DNA of 64,000 nt from Vitis vinifera (lineage: Eukaryota > Streptophyta > Magnoliopsida > Vitales > Vitaceae), in contig NC_081810.1 in NCBI RefSeq assembly GCF_030704535.1, positions 1,426,501 through 1,490,500 of the forward strand, in the 5' to 3' direction. The notes below the pieces were generated by a model, which saw only the letters and a list, made by a program, of their open reading frames with translations, was not told where the DNA came from and ran no database searches. Of the stretch, positions 24,401 through 33,371 are shown piece by piece. The position numbers and the translations under genes are program-made. Within the stretch, counting starts at the first letter, position 1. Each line of letters begins with the position of its first letter.

Positions 24401-27400
24401 ACTAAAAAAATTATTCTGACTCCATTTTGATGTTCATCCAATAGGTTCAATTAGACTTCACAAAAACGATTGCTGATCATTTTTCTGGTAACCTAGAAAG
24501 GAGGTGAATTCGAGCAAATTGTGGCAAAATAATGATCATCATATTGATGGTTAACAGAATGACCAAGTGTACTTTAATTTACTTATTTGGTAGAAAATCA
24601 ATTAAATAGAATCTTTTTATATGGTGAATAGTTCTTAGGAAAAAGAAAGGTGGTTCACTCCAATGAGCCAAATGTTGTGGAATGATTGATGTGCATATAG
24701 ATAGCCTTCAAGAACTCTTCATGTACAGCTGTAAATTAGTTACTAGGAGATTTGAATTACCGTGTATATCAGGAATTATCCTTTCCTAGAATAGGGGACA
24801 ATATATATATATGTATAGTATATGTATAGTATATCTCTTGATTTTGTGAATAAGAATAATTCAAAATTTCACAATATTATTTTCTATTGTCTAGACCGAC
24901 TTGTTTCACATGTAAAACATCAAGCTTTAGCAAGTAATATCTCAAAAGATGTTAGGTTGGAATCCCATTCTAACCAAGGATTCTGTCATTCCACAGATGC
25001 AAAAATTGGAAAAATCAGCAATTTAGTGCTGAAACTTTGGCATTTTGAAAAATCAACGAACATTTTGGTTTGCTTGATATTGGGGAAAATTCACAAAATT
25101 TCACTGAAATGTTGGCTATTATGGGGATTTGGCAATTCCAGGTGCTGCATGTGACTCTGACATGATATGATAGCAATAATAATTTTCATAAAATTCATGG
25201 TTCATTTTTTAGTAATTGTTTTCTTGTTTTTTCTCTTGTCTGACCAATCTGTGATTTATTTGATCAAAATATATCCTAAATTTCTCTGATATAAAAAATA
25301 TATTGTAAATTGCATAAATTTATACCTAAAATTTCACCCTCAAACCCTAATCCCATATTAGCTTGAAATGTTTACCTTTTCGAATAACAAAAAATAAACT
25401 AACTTGACTTAAAAATCAACCTGAAATTCTACCTAATTTTATGTTTGTGTGGAACTGAGACATTTTCTTATTTCAGGCACTATCTGGAATAGGAGAACAA
25501 CTTCAAATAAGAGCACAGATATTGAACAACACTGCTCTGACCACGGCTCTCAATACACAGTTTCTTTATCAGATTGGTATGTTTACTGCTGTGCCAATGG
25601 TTTTGGGTTTCATCCTGGAGGAGGGTTTTCTAAGGGTATGTGTTTAGTCTACATGTATATTGCGTTCTCTTTTGTTTTTGTATTTTGCCCCATAAAATGT
25701 AGTGCTTGAAAATGTGGCATAATTTTATTTTATTTTTTGATAGGCAGAAAATGCGGTATAATTTGAAGAAATATGCTTTATTTTCTATATATGTCTTTCC
25801 ATTTAATGTCAACATGTGTTGCATTATAGTTTTTGCAATAAATGTAGAATATATTTTATGTCAGTGCATCATGTTCACAGATATATAATTTCTACTGTTT
25901 GGTGATCCAGTCATTGTTTTATATCATAATTCATAAATTTAAATATTTTCTTTGTGGGCATGGACGTTCATGTTGCTACTAATCACAGACATTGAGATTG
26001 ACTTGGCCTCATGTTCAACTGAGAATGATAGTTTTATTTATTTATGTTTCTGTTGTCATGTGGGGAGGGGTGGGAGGTATGGTTTGTTCGCATGGTGGGT
26101 GAGCATTGGGAAGGAATAAAGGAGGGGAGTGCTGGAAAGTTCATATGATCATTTTTTTTAAGTGTTTATGCTTTAGGGTATTTTTTTTACTTTTACTAAA
26201 ACTAGAATAAATAACGAAAACCAGAGAGAACCTAACAACTCTCTTTTTATATTCCTTCTTCTCTTCCCCTCATAGTCTCCCTTTATTTTACTTCTGGGAT
26301 GCTGAAAACTAGAAGATCCAGCTGAGATGAATTTAGCTGTTAGATCAGTTTCTTGTGCCAGTTTTGTCCCCCTCAATTGTCTCCTTGGTTCTTATTAAAA
26401 GAAATGATTGCATGTCATCGATGCATTTAGATTAGGACTGTAGCTCTACTTATTCAAGCAGTTAATGTTGATGACTAAATTTGTGCATGGTTTTAAGATT
26501 GGTCTTTTTAGTAGTGGTGTTTGCTGACACCCTGGTAACAATATGACTCAACAAAAGTCATAAATCCCAGCTACATGTTGACACAAAAATATTTTTCTTT
26601 TCTCCAGTCATCTCTTATGGAATTAATTTTCTGTTGTATCATCAAATGGCTCTTTTCATAACTTCAACCACATTCTTGTTAAGCTTCCTCCTATGCTTTA
26701 AGCATCTTCAACTTGAATCAATTAAATTCCTAGATTGATGCATTTATTTAAAAAATGTAATATAACTTGCTGAATTTGTTGCTTGGAAAGAAAAGGGCAT
26801 TAGAGATCTCTCAATCCTCAACAAGGTGCGGCTTGGCAAGTGGAGTTAGAGATTTGCTTAAAAACTGAGTCTTTAAATAAAAGGGTTATTAATCAGAAGT
26901 TTGGGGTAGAGGGGTGGTGTTCTTGCAAAACAAGGGAGAGATTTGGGATGGGGTGTGGAAGGCATTCAAGAGAGAGTGCCACATCTGAAAAATACATAAC
27001 AGCTTTTTGTTAGGAGATGGAAGGAGGGTGAAGTTTTTGAAGGATGGGTGGTGTGGTGTGGTGAGTTTCCCTTAGCATTGCCTTTGCCTCATTGTATGCC
27101 ATAACTTCTTCAATGAATGCTCTAAGATATTTGGGAACAGTCAGGTGAAGGTGGTTTTTGGCATCCATGCTTCCTAAGACAATTCATGGAGAGGCATTTT
27201 TCTCAAGATTGCAACATAGAACAGTGGTCAAAGGTGAGGAGGACAGGATTGCTTGATTGGATTTAAAGAGTGGAAATTTCACAGCCGAAGTCTTCTATTC
27301 TTCTGTAGTGCCGGAGAGGAACAAGCTTTTCCCATGGGTACAGTGTGGAGTTCTTGAGTTCTGATGAAGGTGTGGCTCTTTGCTTGAAAGGCTGACTTGG

Positions 27401-30400
27401 TAGATGATTTTCACTTTGGACCAGCTACAAAGGAGAAGATGGACTTTAATATATGTCAATCAGAGCCATGGTAGATGCCTTATGTTGGAAAAATATCTGT
27501 GGTTAATTTTTACATTCCACCTTTATGTTAAGTGATTCTGAGCTGAACACAATCATTACTATCATTTCTAAACTAATATGACTGGACATGGTGATTTAGT
27601 TAGGACCTCCACTGATGGTGGTTTTTTTGTTGTTGTGCCATGTGTGGAGCATAGAGAATGCTTGCTTGTTGTTTACATTTTAGAATATGCTGTCAGTCCC
27701 CTTTTTTTCTGGTTGTCTTTGTTTTTTTGAAATGTTCGACGTCACACCTAGGATATTGCTCATGTAGCATGTTGTTTTGTTTTTATGACTCCATACGTCT
27801 TCATATTATATAGAGCAACTTTTGAGAATAACTCTTTAAGATTCCTTCTGATTGCTGGTGCAGGCTGTTGTCAGTTTTGTCACTATGCAGTTTCAGCTCT
27901 GTTCTGTCTTCTTCACTTTTTCTCTGGGCACAAGAACACATTATTTTGGTCGGACTATTCTTCATGGGGGTGCAAGGGTTTGTTCTCCTGCTTCCTTTTT
28001 CCTTGATCAATTATATTTTTAGTATGGAAAATGATCAACCGTTGTTAATTTCTCGACAGTATCAAGCAACTGGTAGGGGATTTGTCGTCCGCCATATTAA
28101 ATTTTCTGAGAATTATCGGCTTTACTCCCGTAGTCATTTTGTTAAAGGGTACTCTCTCTCTCTCTCTCTCTCTCTAACCACCCGTCTATTTGTCTGTGGT
28201 GCGGATGTTATTTGCATTTATTGGTTTATTATCTTCAGATTTGCTTAAACTAGGGACATTATTTATATTTATTACTTTGGTTATCTTCAGATTAGAGGTT
28301 GTGCTTTTGTTGATAGTATACCTTGCATATGGGTATAACGAAGGCGCACTATCGTACATTCTTCTTAGCATTAGCAGTTGGTTCATGGCTCTTTCTTGGC
28401 TTTTTGCTCCCTATTTGTTCAATCCATCTGGTTTTGAGTGGCAGAAGTAAGTATCATTTTTCTAATTTTCTCTCTCATGGATTTGCTCATGTTTTATTAA
28501 CCATTTGTTTTACCCCTTTTAGGACTGTGGAGGACTTTCGGGATTGGACAAACTGGCTTTTTTACAGAGGTGGAATTGGAGTTAAGGGAGGAGAAAGCTG
28601 GGAGGCTTGGTGGGATGAAGAACTGGTACATCTGCTCCTATAATAATTTTTTGTATAGATTCCTTGCATAGTAGAGGAGGTCAATCATATTTTGATCAGG
28701 TTTTTTTTGTAATAGTGGGAAGGACTCCTCATCCTTCTCATGTTTTCATTAATATATATATATACGTCTCTTGTTTCTGATAAAAAAAAATAATTTTTTT
28801 GTTGATTCCACAAACGTTCATGTATAGATTCTATACATGAACGTTTCTGCTCCTATAATAATTTTTTGTATAGATTCCTTGCATAGTAGAGGAGGTCAAT
28901 CATATTTTGATCAGGTTTTTTTTTGTAATATGTTTTCATTAATATATATATATATATATATATGTCTCTTGTTTCTGATAAAAAAAAATAATTTTTTTGT
29001 TGATTCCACAAATGTTCATGTATGGCCGTCAATTTGTGATTTAGGTTAATTTGTAAGTTTTCATTCCTTTTATACAACCTCTTGCTTTTCCTAAGAGACA
29101 GAACTTTGTTAAAACATAAAGAACCAGCAATGAAGGATGAGAATCCTACTAAAAGACCAAAACATATACAGCAAAAAAAGAAAACAAGATATCAATCCTA
29201 AGCCTCAAAGCTGTGAGGGCAGGTATATACCCTGTTAGACAAACATAACTAGTGGGAATGCACATGTTTGATGGGATAGGCTTTAAAAATGGAAAAGAAA
29301 ATAATGAGGACGTTAAAACTAGAAATTTGCTTTGAATGAAACAAAAAATATTAGGTTCAGTAAGCTGGCTTTTTGTTGAAAATCACCAGACAAGGATGAG
29401 TTATGCTTTAAGCCAAAGGGAATGAATAAGTGCAAATCAGAGTCTATTATTTAAGGGAACCAAAGGTCAAGAAAGAGCTCCAAAAAGCTAGTGCATTATG
29501 TTCGATGCTATTACTACCAAAAGGGTTTGATCTTGATGTGCATGAACTTTTACTAGATAGTTTAGCTTTGACAGCGCTTCATTTTGGAGTGCAATCTTGG
29601 ATCATTCTGGGCTTGGCCCTCTACTATGTTTGTTTCAGGCTGTGGTCAACCAGTCTTAACATCCCAATTCTAAATTTTCCACCCTATTTTGTGTTGAATT
29701 CTAATAGTATGTAGGCTTTGGTATTGATACTCCTGCATCCCATTTATAATTACTTCTTTTCCACAAAAATAGTTAACTCTACCATCATAAGCTATCTGGG
29801 TTTTTACTGGTAGGCAAACAGCTTGACCCTTCTCTTTTGTGTTATATGACAGACAATAGAAGTCCTTTTATTTTTTTTCCTAACATACATACTTACATAC
29901 TGTTCTCTTTTTTGTGGTATGAGAGACAACAGAAGTGTTTTTTTTTTTTTTTAACATAAATACATGCATACATACATACATACATAGACTTTACCTTTCT
30001 CTTTTGTGTTGTATGAGAGACAAGTTTTTTCTTCCTTTTTTCCCTTCTCATTTGTGTTGTATGAGAGACAGCAGAAGTTCTTTCTTTTTTCTTTTTTTCC
30101 TTCTCTTTTGTGGGTCACTGGTTTCAAACTTCATGAATGGCTTCTTGTTGAGTTTTTAATTATTACTTTCCTTGATGACCTTCTTGTAATGGATTAAATT
30201 AATAGTTTCATTGCTTACCTTTTGCAAGTGTCCCTTGACAATTGAGCTGATATGGACTTTTCTTCATAATTTTTGTTCTTTTCTTCTTGTTATTGACAAT
30301 GTGTCTACAGGCACATATTCGGACCTTTGGTGGGAGACTAGCTGAGACCATTCTGAGCCTAAGATTCTTTATCTTCCAGTATGGCATCATCTACAAGCTA

Positions 30401-31756
30401 GATGTACAAAGACAGAATACATCTTTAACGGTAACAACTCTCATTAAACTGAATGATTACTGTGTCTTTCCTTCCAGCTATATTCTGATTCAAAATGTGA
30501 TCCCTCACCTCTGAGTGTCATTCTCTTGTATTAAATAATTTTCCTTCCCATTTTTTGAAGTGGGGATAGATTGATAAAGAATTCTGCTGTTACATGCTTT
30601 ATGTATTCCAATTTGTGTCCCCACAGATATCAACCAGCAGAATATGAAAATAGACATCTTTTGTGACCTTTTTTGGTTATTTTTATAGGTATACGGCCTA
30701 TCATGGATCGTGTTGGCTGTGCTAATAATTCTCTTCAAGGTCTGCAACAAAAATTCAAAACCCTAAATATCAAATTCCCAATCTTTATATCATGTGCCAT
30801 TTCATCTGTAACATGAACCCTCCTTGTGTCTTTGGTTTTGCAGGTGTTCACCTTCAGCCAGAAGATCTCAGTGAACTTCCAGCTGCTGTTGCGCTTCATC
30901 CAAGGCATTTCATTACTGCTTGCCTTGGCTGGCATAGTCATAGCAATTGCAATGACACCTCTATCAATTACCGACATATTTGCTTGCATCTTAGCTTTTA
31001 TACCTACTGGGTGGGGGATTATTTCGGTAAGTTTACTGGGTTCATCATGTTTGTTCTTCTTCTCTTCCCCTTTTCACTTACTGCTGATGGCCATGTTTCA
31101 CATTAGTGACTCAACACCTATATCTTACCTTCTCAACCTGAGTTTTGTTTTCAACTTGAATCAAATCATTGCTACCTCTTTGCTTCCTGAGGATGTATTA
31201 ATCTTTATTTCTCCTATGAGAGTATGTTTGGAACATTGGAATGGAGAATGGGAATGGGAATGGGAATGGGAATGGGAATGGGAATGGGAATGGGAATCCT
31301 ATCCCATCTATTCATTGTTATGTTTGGATCACCATTAAAACAGGAAAAAATTATTCTCATGGGAACAAAAATCTCATTCTTGTTAGAATTTTGATTTATT
31401 TTGTTTCACATGATATTGTGATTCACCTCGATTCCCATTTTTATTCCCACATATTAAACACACTCCCTAACACTTCTATTCCCATTATTCTCACAATAAA
31501 TTCTTTGATTGATTCCCAGATTGCTGTGGCTTGGAAGCCTTTAATGAAGAAGCTGGGATTCTGGAAATCCATCCGCTCAATGTCCCGTTTATACGATGCA
31601 GGAATGGGAATGCTCATCTTCATTCCCATAGCCTTCTGCTCATGGTTCCCATTCGTATCAACATTCCAAACCCGGCTCATGTTCAACCAAGCATTCAGCA
31701 GAGGCCTGGAAATCTCTCTTATCCTCGCCGGAAACAATCCCAACACTGGAATATGA
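409..31756 (+). CDS. CALS9: Callose synthase (1,3-beta-glucan synthase), CALS9/GSL10-like, C-terminal 19 exons
   Basis: Makes callose (1,3-beta-glucan) from UDP-glucose at the plasma membrane. Exons by splice site and frame: 409-477, 562-739, 937-1051, 1346-1465, 21388-21503, 21597-21680, 21772-21884, 22636-22688, 22757-22933, 23820-23867, 25477-25635, 27864-27977, 28060-28148, 28291-28446, 28523-28625, 30311-30430, 30689-30739, 30844-31026, 31520-31756. They join without a stop into 760 residues, about 40% of a usual ~1,900-residue enzyme; the 5' part lies left of the window. Visible family blocks are [66 protein letters not shown] and [15 protein letters not shown]. About eight hydrophobic segments in the last twelve exons fit the membrane-spanning C-terminal half of the glucan synthase (FKS1-type) domain. 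The ending AGNNPNTGI and the block [18 protein letters not shown] point to the CALS9/GSL10 branch, from memory of the family. Family call very sure, subgroup likely. Confidence 0.93.
1683..1776 (-). repeat. Left (3') LTR remnant of Copia A
   Basis: Starts tgtaaatttgtgaaagaaat, which aligns with tgtgaatttgtgaaataaat at 19000. Similarity continues through the following A-rich stretch and the gattaca/tattaca and tagaat blocks. It appears shortened in the middle relative to the right copy, and its inner edge is not resolved. Confidence 0.5.
2236..2366 (+). pseudogene. nad5: Fragment of mitochondrial nad5 (NADH dehydrogenase subunit 5) inserted in nuclear DNA
   Basis: The plus strand reads as a short peptide with [20 protein letters not shown] followed by [12 protein letters not shown]. 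This closely matches a well-known stretch of plant mitochondrial ND5 with a few substitutions. The frame ends at a stop soon afterwards (2367-2369), and the rest of nad5 is not seen, so this is a non-functional nuclear copy. It lies within Copia A, between its left LTR remnant and its RNase H region. Similarity was judged from memory. Confidence 0.7.
2717..2748 (+). pseudogene. Short organellar large-subunit rRNA-like fragment
   Basis: The motif tgcttgcccaatgccggaag, followed by gtcaagg, closely resembles a conserved part of bacterial-type 23S/26S rRNA that plastids and mitochondria also have. Only about 30 bases match. It lies 350 bases from the nad5 fragment, which makes an organellar origin more plausible, but it is too short to be certain. 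Confidence 0.35.
2749..3299. other. Unassigned sequence inside Copia A
   Basis: I recognise no gene here. It lies between the organelle-like fragments and the RNase H region of Copia A. It may be 3' untranslated sequence of the element or further inserted DNA. Confidence 0.4.
3300..4830 (-). pseudogene. Copia A reverse transcriptase and RNase H remnant
   Basis: Minus-strand frames contain Copia reverse transcriptase pieces such as [20 protein letters not shown] and [15 protein letters not shown] (4187-3945). Next come pieces reading [22 protein letters not shown] (split here only by frame) and [11 protein letters not shown] of the RNase H region, near 3640 and 3500. Many stops and frameshifts are present, so no product is expected. 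The order reverse transcriptase then RNase H fits Copia on the minus strand. Confidence 0.65.
4840..5394. other. Foreign insert in Copia A with a plant-mitochondrial look
   Basis: This segment separates the integrase part from the reverse transcriptase part of Copia A, and no Copia coding is seen in it. Its texture (balanced base composition, many short purine and pyrimidine runs, few A/T tracts) differs from the surrounding DNA and resembles plant mitochondrial intergenic sequence. I recognise no gene in it. The mitochondrial origin is inference. Confidence 0.3.
5395..5650 (+). repeat. LTR-like fragment, plus orientation
   Basis: A T-rich segment has a TATA-like atttaaaggcttattgtaat near 5520-5540. 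About 100 bases on is a pyrimidine-rich end with ttctcgagtgtttttctatt and gtttcgaaacaaaccttacg. This layout resembles the U3-R-U5 of plant Copia LTRs. No partner LTR was found, so it may be a solo LTR inside Copia A. Confidence 0.35.
5688..6105 (-). pseudogene. Copia A integrase remnant (C-terminal part), broken by a LINE
   Basis: The minus strand reads an integrase core piece with [11 protein letters not shown], near 5990. It is followed by [15 protein letters not shown] and [10 protein letters not shown] (5933-5688), the typical end of the Copia integrase core. The upstream half continues at 17111 on the far side of the LINE. Stops interrupt the frame. Confidence 0.65.
6106..6120. repeat. 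15-bp target site duplication of LINE 1, left copy
   Basis: The sequence agttcctgaaatatt is identical to 17096-17110. The left copy abuts the T-run (poly-A tail on the minus strand) of LINE 1. Rejoining the flanks at this site restores Copia integrase order. Confidence 0.9.
6121..6285 (-). mobile_element. 3' end of LINE 1, cut off by Copia B
   Basis: Carries the A-tail and the 3' untranslated end of LINE 1. The last five bases (tgaag, 6281-6285) pair with cgaag at 10861-10865 as the target duplication of Copia B. Confidence 0.75.
6286..6516 (-). repeat. 3' LTR of Copia B (left copy)
   Basis: 231 bases from tgtcaaaatattg to tcctttgaca. By eye it has about eight substitutions against the right LTR and lacks a 23-base segment near the end of that copy. 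Confidence 0.88.
6524..6611 (-). pseudogene. Copia B RNase H, C-terminal end
   Basis: The minus strand reads the last Copia residues, [20 protein letters not shown] up to LASI and a stop, next to the polypurine tract. The upstream part resumes at 9979 beyond LINE 2. Confidence 0.7.
6620..9970 (+). mobile_element. LINE 2: 5'-truncated plant LINE inserted in Copia B
   Basis: Flanked by acaatttg at 6612-6619 and 9971-9978, and ends in an A-run (9957-9970). It starts inside the endonuclease domain ([26 protein letters not shown]), so it is 5'-truncated, as LINE copies often are. Reverse transcriptase and zf-RVT-like regions follow. It resembles LINE 1 in protein sequence but lies in the opposite orientation. 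Several stops and frameshifts are present. Confidence 0.9.
7173..9713 (+). pseudogene. LINE 2 reverse transcriptase and C-terminal region, broken
   Basis: Three main frames (7173-7712, 7986-9050, 9096-9713) hold [35 protein letters not shown] (in a shifted frame near 7830), [20 protein letters not shown] and [11 protein letters not shown]. The C-terminal zf-RVT-like part has [18 protein letters not shown]. The stretch that should hold the first catalytic aspartate (LDIEKAYD in LINE 1) is missing around 7990. The FADD box reads FDDD near 8275. Both changes should abolish polymerase activity. Confidence 0.85.
9979..10272 (-). pseudogene. Copia B RNase H, upstream part
   Basis: The minus strand reads [40 protein letters not shown] and [15 protein letters not shown], the typical Copia RNase H with the ADNTSA and KHIEVDCH blocks. 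LINE 2 cuts it before DIFTKALP. No reverse transcriptase or integrase lies upstream. Confidence 0.8.
10594..10605 (-). other. Primer-binding site of Copia B
   Basis: On the minus strand this reads tggtatcagagc, the common plant Copia site complementary to initiator Met tRNA. It directly abuts the 5' LTR. Confidence 0.85.
10606..10860 (-). repeat. 5' LTR of Copia B (right copy)
   Basis: 255 bases, TG...CA ends, matching 6286-6516. It has an extra 23 bases (caattgtgggctaaaataag and neighbours), which look like a small local duplication of the preceding aaataaggaaa. Confidence 0.88.
10861..11802 (-). pseudogene. LINE 1 C-terminal region (zf-RVT-like)
   Basis: The minus strand reads [40 protein letters not shown] and then a zinc-binding-like Cys/His segment in a shifted frame. 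[18 protein letters not shown] and [16 protein letters not shown] pieces follow. This parallels the same region of LINE 2 (9096-9713). Confidence 0.75.
12105..13294 (-). pseudogene. LINE 1 reverse transcriptase
   Basis: In order on the minus strand: [54 protein letters not shown] (first catalytic Asp), [37 protein letters not shown] (catalytic Asp pair) and [13 protein letters not shown]. The catalytic motifs look intact, but stops and frameshifts separate the parts. Confidence 0.85.
13564..14470 (-). pseudogene. LINE 1 AP-like endonuclease
   Basis: The minus strand reads [52 protein letters not shown] and FDHSPIILD, the ends of an exonuclease-endonuclease-phosphatase domain. The N-terminal part is frameshifted (14470-14123). 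A poly-C run at 13747-13770 falls just after FDHSPIILD and adds glycines. Confidence 0.75.
14550..17060 (-). pseudogene. LINE 1 ORF1 (DUF4283-like nucleic-acid-binding protein), broken
   Basis: Several minus-strand frames cover this region. The segment with [20 protein letters not shown] and LQWAGILVK (16229-15687) is typical of the DUF4283 domain in plant LINE ORF1. Downstream, two repeated stretches with [10 protein letters not shown] and [10 protein letters not shown] (15709-15284) show internal repetition of roughly 75-150 bases. Confidence 0.6.
17096..17110. repeat. 15-bp target site duplication of LINE 1, right copy
   Basis: Identical to 6106-6120. It marks the 5' end of LINE 1, where Copia A integrase sequence resumes. 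Confidence 0.9.
17111..18900 (-). pseudogene. Copia A gag, protease and GAG-pre-integrase remnants
   Basis: The minus strand in order: gag helices with [20 protein letters not shown] and [20 protein letters not shown] (18323-18126), then a degenerate zinc knuckle with [19 protein letters not shown], where one Cys has become Ser (about 18000). A protease-end region follows, with [20 protein letters not shown] and [10 protein letters not shown] (17647-17453). The GAG-pre-integrase is [20 protein letters not shown] (17359-17129). All are interrupted by stops. Confidence 0.75.
18989..18999 (-). other. Primer-binding site of Copia A
   Basis: The minus strand reads tggtatcagag, the same tRNA-Met type of site as in Copia B. 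It abuts the LTR that starts at 19000. Confidence 0.7.
19000..19175 (-). repeat. Right (5') LTR of Copia A
   Basis: Starts tgtgaatttgtgaaataaat next to the primer-binding site and matches the remnant at 1683. The outer end is not resolved; a CA around 19173-19175 is possible. Confidence 0.5.
19176..21387. other. Remainder of the giant intron, no gene recognised
   Basis: Contains a 30-base unit repeated twice (19545-19574 and 19575-19604), a G-rich tract (20023-20045), an unclassified repeat-like stretch (about 20050-20650) and A/T runs. The 155-residue open frame at 19173-19640 shows no family motif and includes the 30-base repeat, so I do not call it a gene. Confidence 0.5.
21885..22635. 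other. Callose synthase intron with low-complexity T-runs
   Basis: Includes long T-runs (22373-22433), a TG microsatellite (22555-22568) and a non-coding stretch at 22000-22340 that may be a retroelement scrap. Confidence 0.5.
22934..25476. other. Two long callose synthase introns flanking a 48-base exon
   Basis: Introns 22934-23819 and 23868-25476 surround the small exon 23820-23867. They are AT-rich, and I recognise no gene or clear element in them. Confidence 0.6.
26770..27640 (+). mobile_element. Degenerate LINE fragment in a callose synthase intron
   Basis: Plus-strand pieces read [32 protein letters not shown] and [20 protein letters not shown], then WHPCFLRQF. These match the same C-terminal region as in LINE 1 and LINE 2 (the GVWKEILKE and [10 protein letters not shown] blocks). 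Stops and frameshifts are frequent. Endpoints are approximate. Host intron is 25636-27863. Confidence 0.65.
28152..28174. repeat. (CT)n microsatellite just inside a 5' splice site
   Basis: About eleven CT units start three bases after the donor GT of the exon 28060-28148. Confidence 0.85.
28628..29020 (+). repeat. Tandem duplication of about 200 bases in an intron
   Basis: Copy 1 (28628-28811) and copy 2 (28847-29020) share ctgctcctataataattttt, catagtagaggaggtcaatc and ttgttgattccacaaa. Copy 2 lacks about 26 bases that contain gggaaggactcctcatcc and has a longer AT microsatellite. Confidence 0.85.
28812..28846. repeat. Perfect inverted repeat at the duplication junction
   Basis: Arms aaacgttcatgtatag and ctatacatgaacgttt (16 bases each) flank att. 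It sits exactly between the two copies of the tandem duplication. Confidence 0.9.
29827..30115 (+). repeat. Interspersed minisatellite in an intron
   Basis: Four to five imperfect copies of a unit like tctcttttgtgttgtatgag followed by agacaacagaagt, separated by T-runs. A (CATA)n tract lies at about 29965-29985. Confidence 0.8.
31216..31467. mobile_element. MITE with an internal (GGGAAT)n expansion
   Basis: The left end gagagtatgtttggaacatt is inversely related to the right end (tattaaacacactccct on plus, agggagtgtgtttaata reversed). Inside, GGGAAT is repeated about eight times (31247-31296). It lies in the last callose synthase intron (31027-31519). The right half reads attcccatttttattccc, the complement of the repeat theme. 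Confidence 0.6.
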
Positions 31757-33199
31757 CGATCTTTTCGGGTATGTCTTTTTTGTTATTGTATATGAGAGCT
31801 TGCTTCTCTATTCATTTCTATTGAGTTCTATTGAAACTTTATGGCAGTTTTGTGGTGGTGATACTTCGTTTGATGTAGAAAACACTCTGTATTGTACTAC
31901 GAATATATTTCCATATGATTGGCAATTTATTTCTTTGATTAGTTTAATCTCTTGGAACACTATGTTGTCTTCGTACAATGCTTCAGGGATTGATTTTGTT
32001 TCTTATGGTGTTTCACAAAGGTTTAGAGATATCATTATATACATATATAGGGAGAGCGAGAGAGAATGACGAGTCTGGTGAAAAAATAATCCCTTTATGA
32101 AAAACAAAAAAAAAAAAAAAAAACTCACATCTAAGTTGCTTTTTAAATATTCAACAATCTAATCTTTCAACCATGGGAACTTTCATTTTTATTTTTATTT
32201 AAAAAAAAATAAAATAGCTTTAAGTTTAAAACTAATAATGGCGATTGTTTAAAATTGGTGATTGTTGTTTATATTAAAAAAAAAGTAATTTTTTTATGAT
32301 GGTTAATTTTTTTTTATATTCAAAAATGTAATTTAAACACGTTAATAAGCTCGCTTTTAGAAAATTGTTCAGAAATTTTTTAAACCCGTACTTGGTAATT
32401 TAATCTTATCAAATATGATTTTTAAAAATATGTTCATAAAATTATGTGATTTATCTTCCAAGCTAAATAAACATTTGCTTTCTTCCTTGTAAGTGTATTT
32501 TTTAGAAATGATAAAATTATTTTTTTCATACAAAAAAAGTTTCAGTCTTTTTAATACTTTAAAAATAATAAATTTTTAAGTGTTTGAAATATTAAAAATA
32601 CTTTTTAGAATCATTATTAAACAAAATTTTAATTATCATTAGGATCATAACATGTCTAAATTACTTGATTCAAATTCAATTTTATCTTAATTTTCAATGT
32701 TTGGATTCTTGATCTTATCTCATTTTTCTAAGTTTGTATTCAAATCTATCAATAGTATTTTTAAAAATCCTTTTTCATATATTTTATGCAAAAGTAATTT
32801 AAAATTTTAATAATAAATGTATAAATCATTCTAAAAAAAGGCAAATTAATGAGTTTGAGATTAATAAAATTATCCTTTTAAAATATAATTGGGTTGGTTA
32901 AATCCAACTTATCCAAATTTTGTAAATATAAAGGTATCATTTGTTGTCAGCATAATCAAGCAAGGATGAATGATTTTCCCTAATAAAAGAAAATTATTAA
33001 TATTGACAAAAAAGGGGAAATTTTTATCTGATATATTATTAATGTTGACAAAAAAAATGGGAAAATTTATTTGGTGACATTTTAAAAAACAAAAATTATA
33101 TGCGTGTGAAATTAGTTTAACGTAACTTATAAGGAAATGTATGGGAATTTTTTAAAATAAAAAATAAAAAATTCCTTGCGTCATCACACTCAACTGCCT
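31757..33199. other. 3' flank of callose synthase and AT-rich intergenic DNA
   Basis: The first few hundred bases probably include the 3' untranslated region. A poly-A run occurs at 32107-32123. The rest is AT-rich and repeat-like, with no recognisable gene. Confidence 0.5.
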
Positions 33200-33201
33200 G
33201 A

Positions 33202-33270
33202 CACGTGTCTTCAATCTAAACTGTCCATTCAACCATTCAATCTCCGACCTTTCTTTCTACCCCTATAAAT
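33202..33270 (+). promoter_or_regulatory. Promoter of the coiled-coil protein gene: G-box and TATA box
   Basis: CACGTG (33202-33207, in acacgtgtc) lies about 57 bases before a TATA box (tataaat, 33264-33270). Transcription would then start near 33295, giving a roughly 245-base 5' leader. Confidence 0.65.
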
Positions 33271-33371
33271 ACCCCCTTGCCCACCTTGTTTTACTGCTTC
33301 AAAACCCGTTAAGGAGAAATTCAATCTCTAGAAAATTCAGAGAGAACACGGATCTGGAATTTTCGAAAGCC

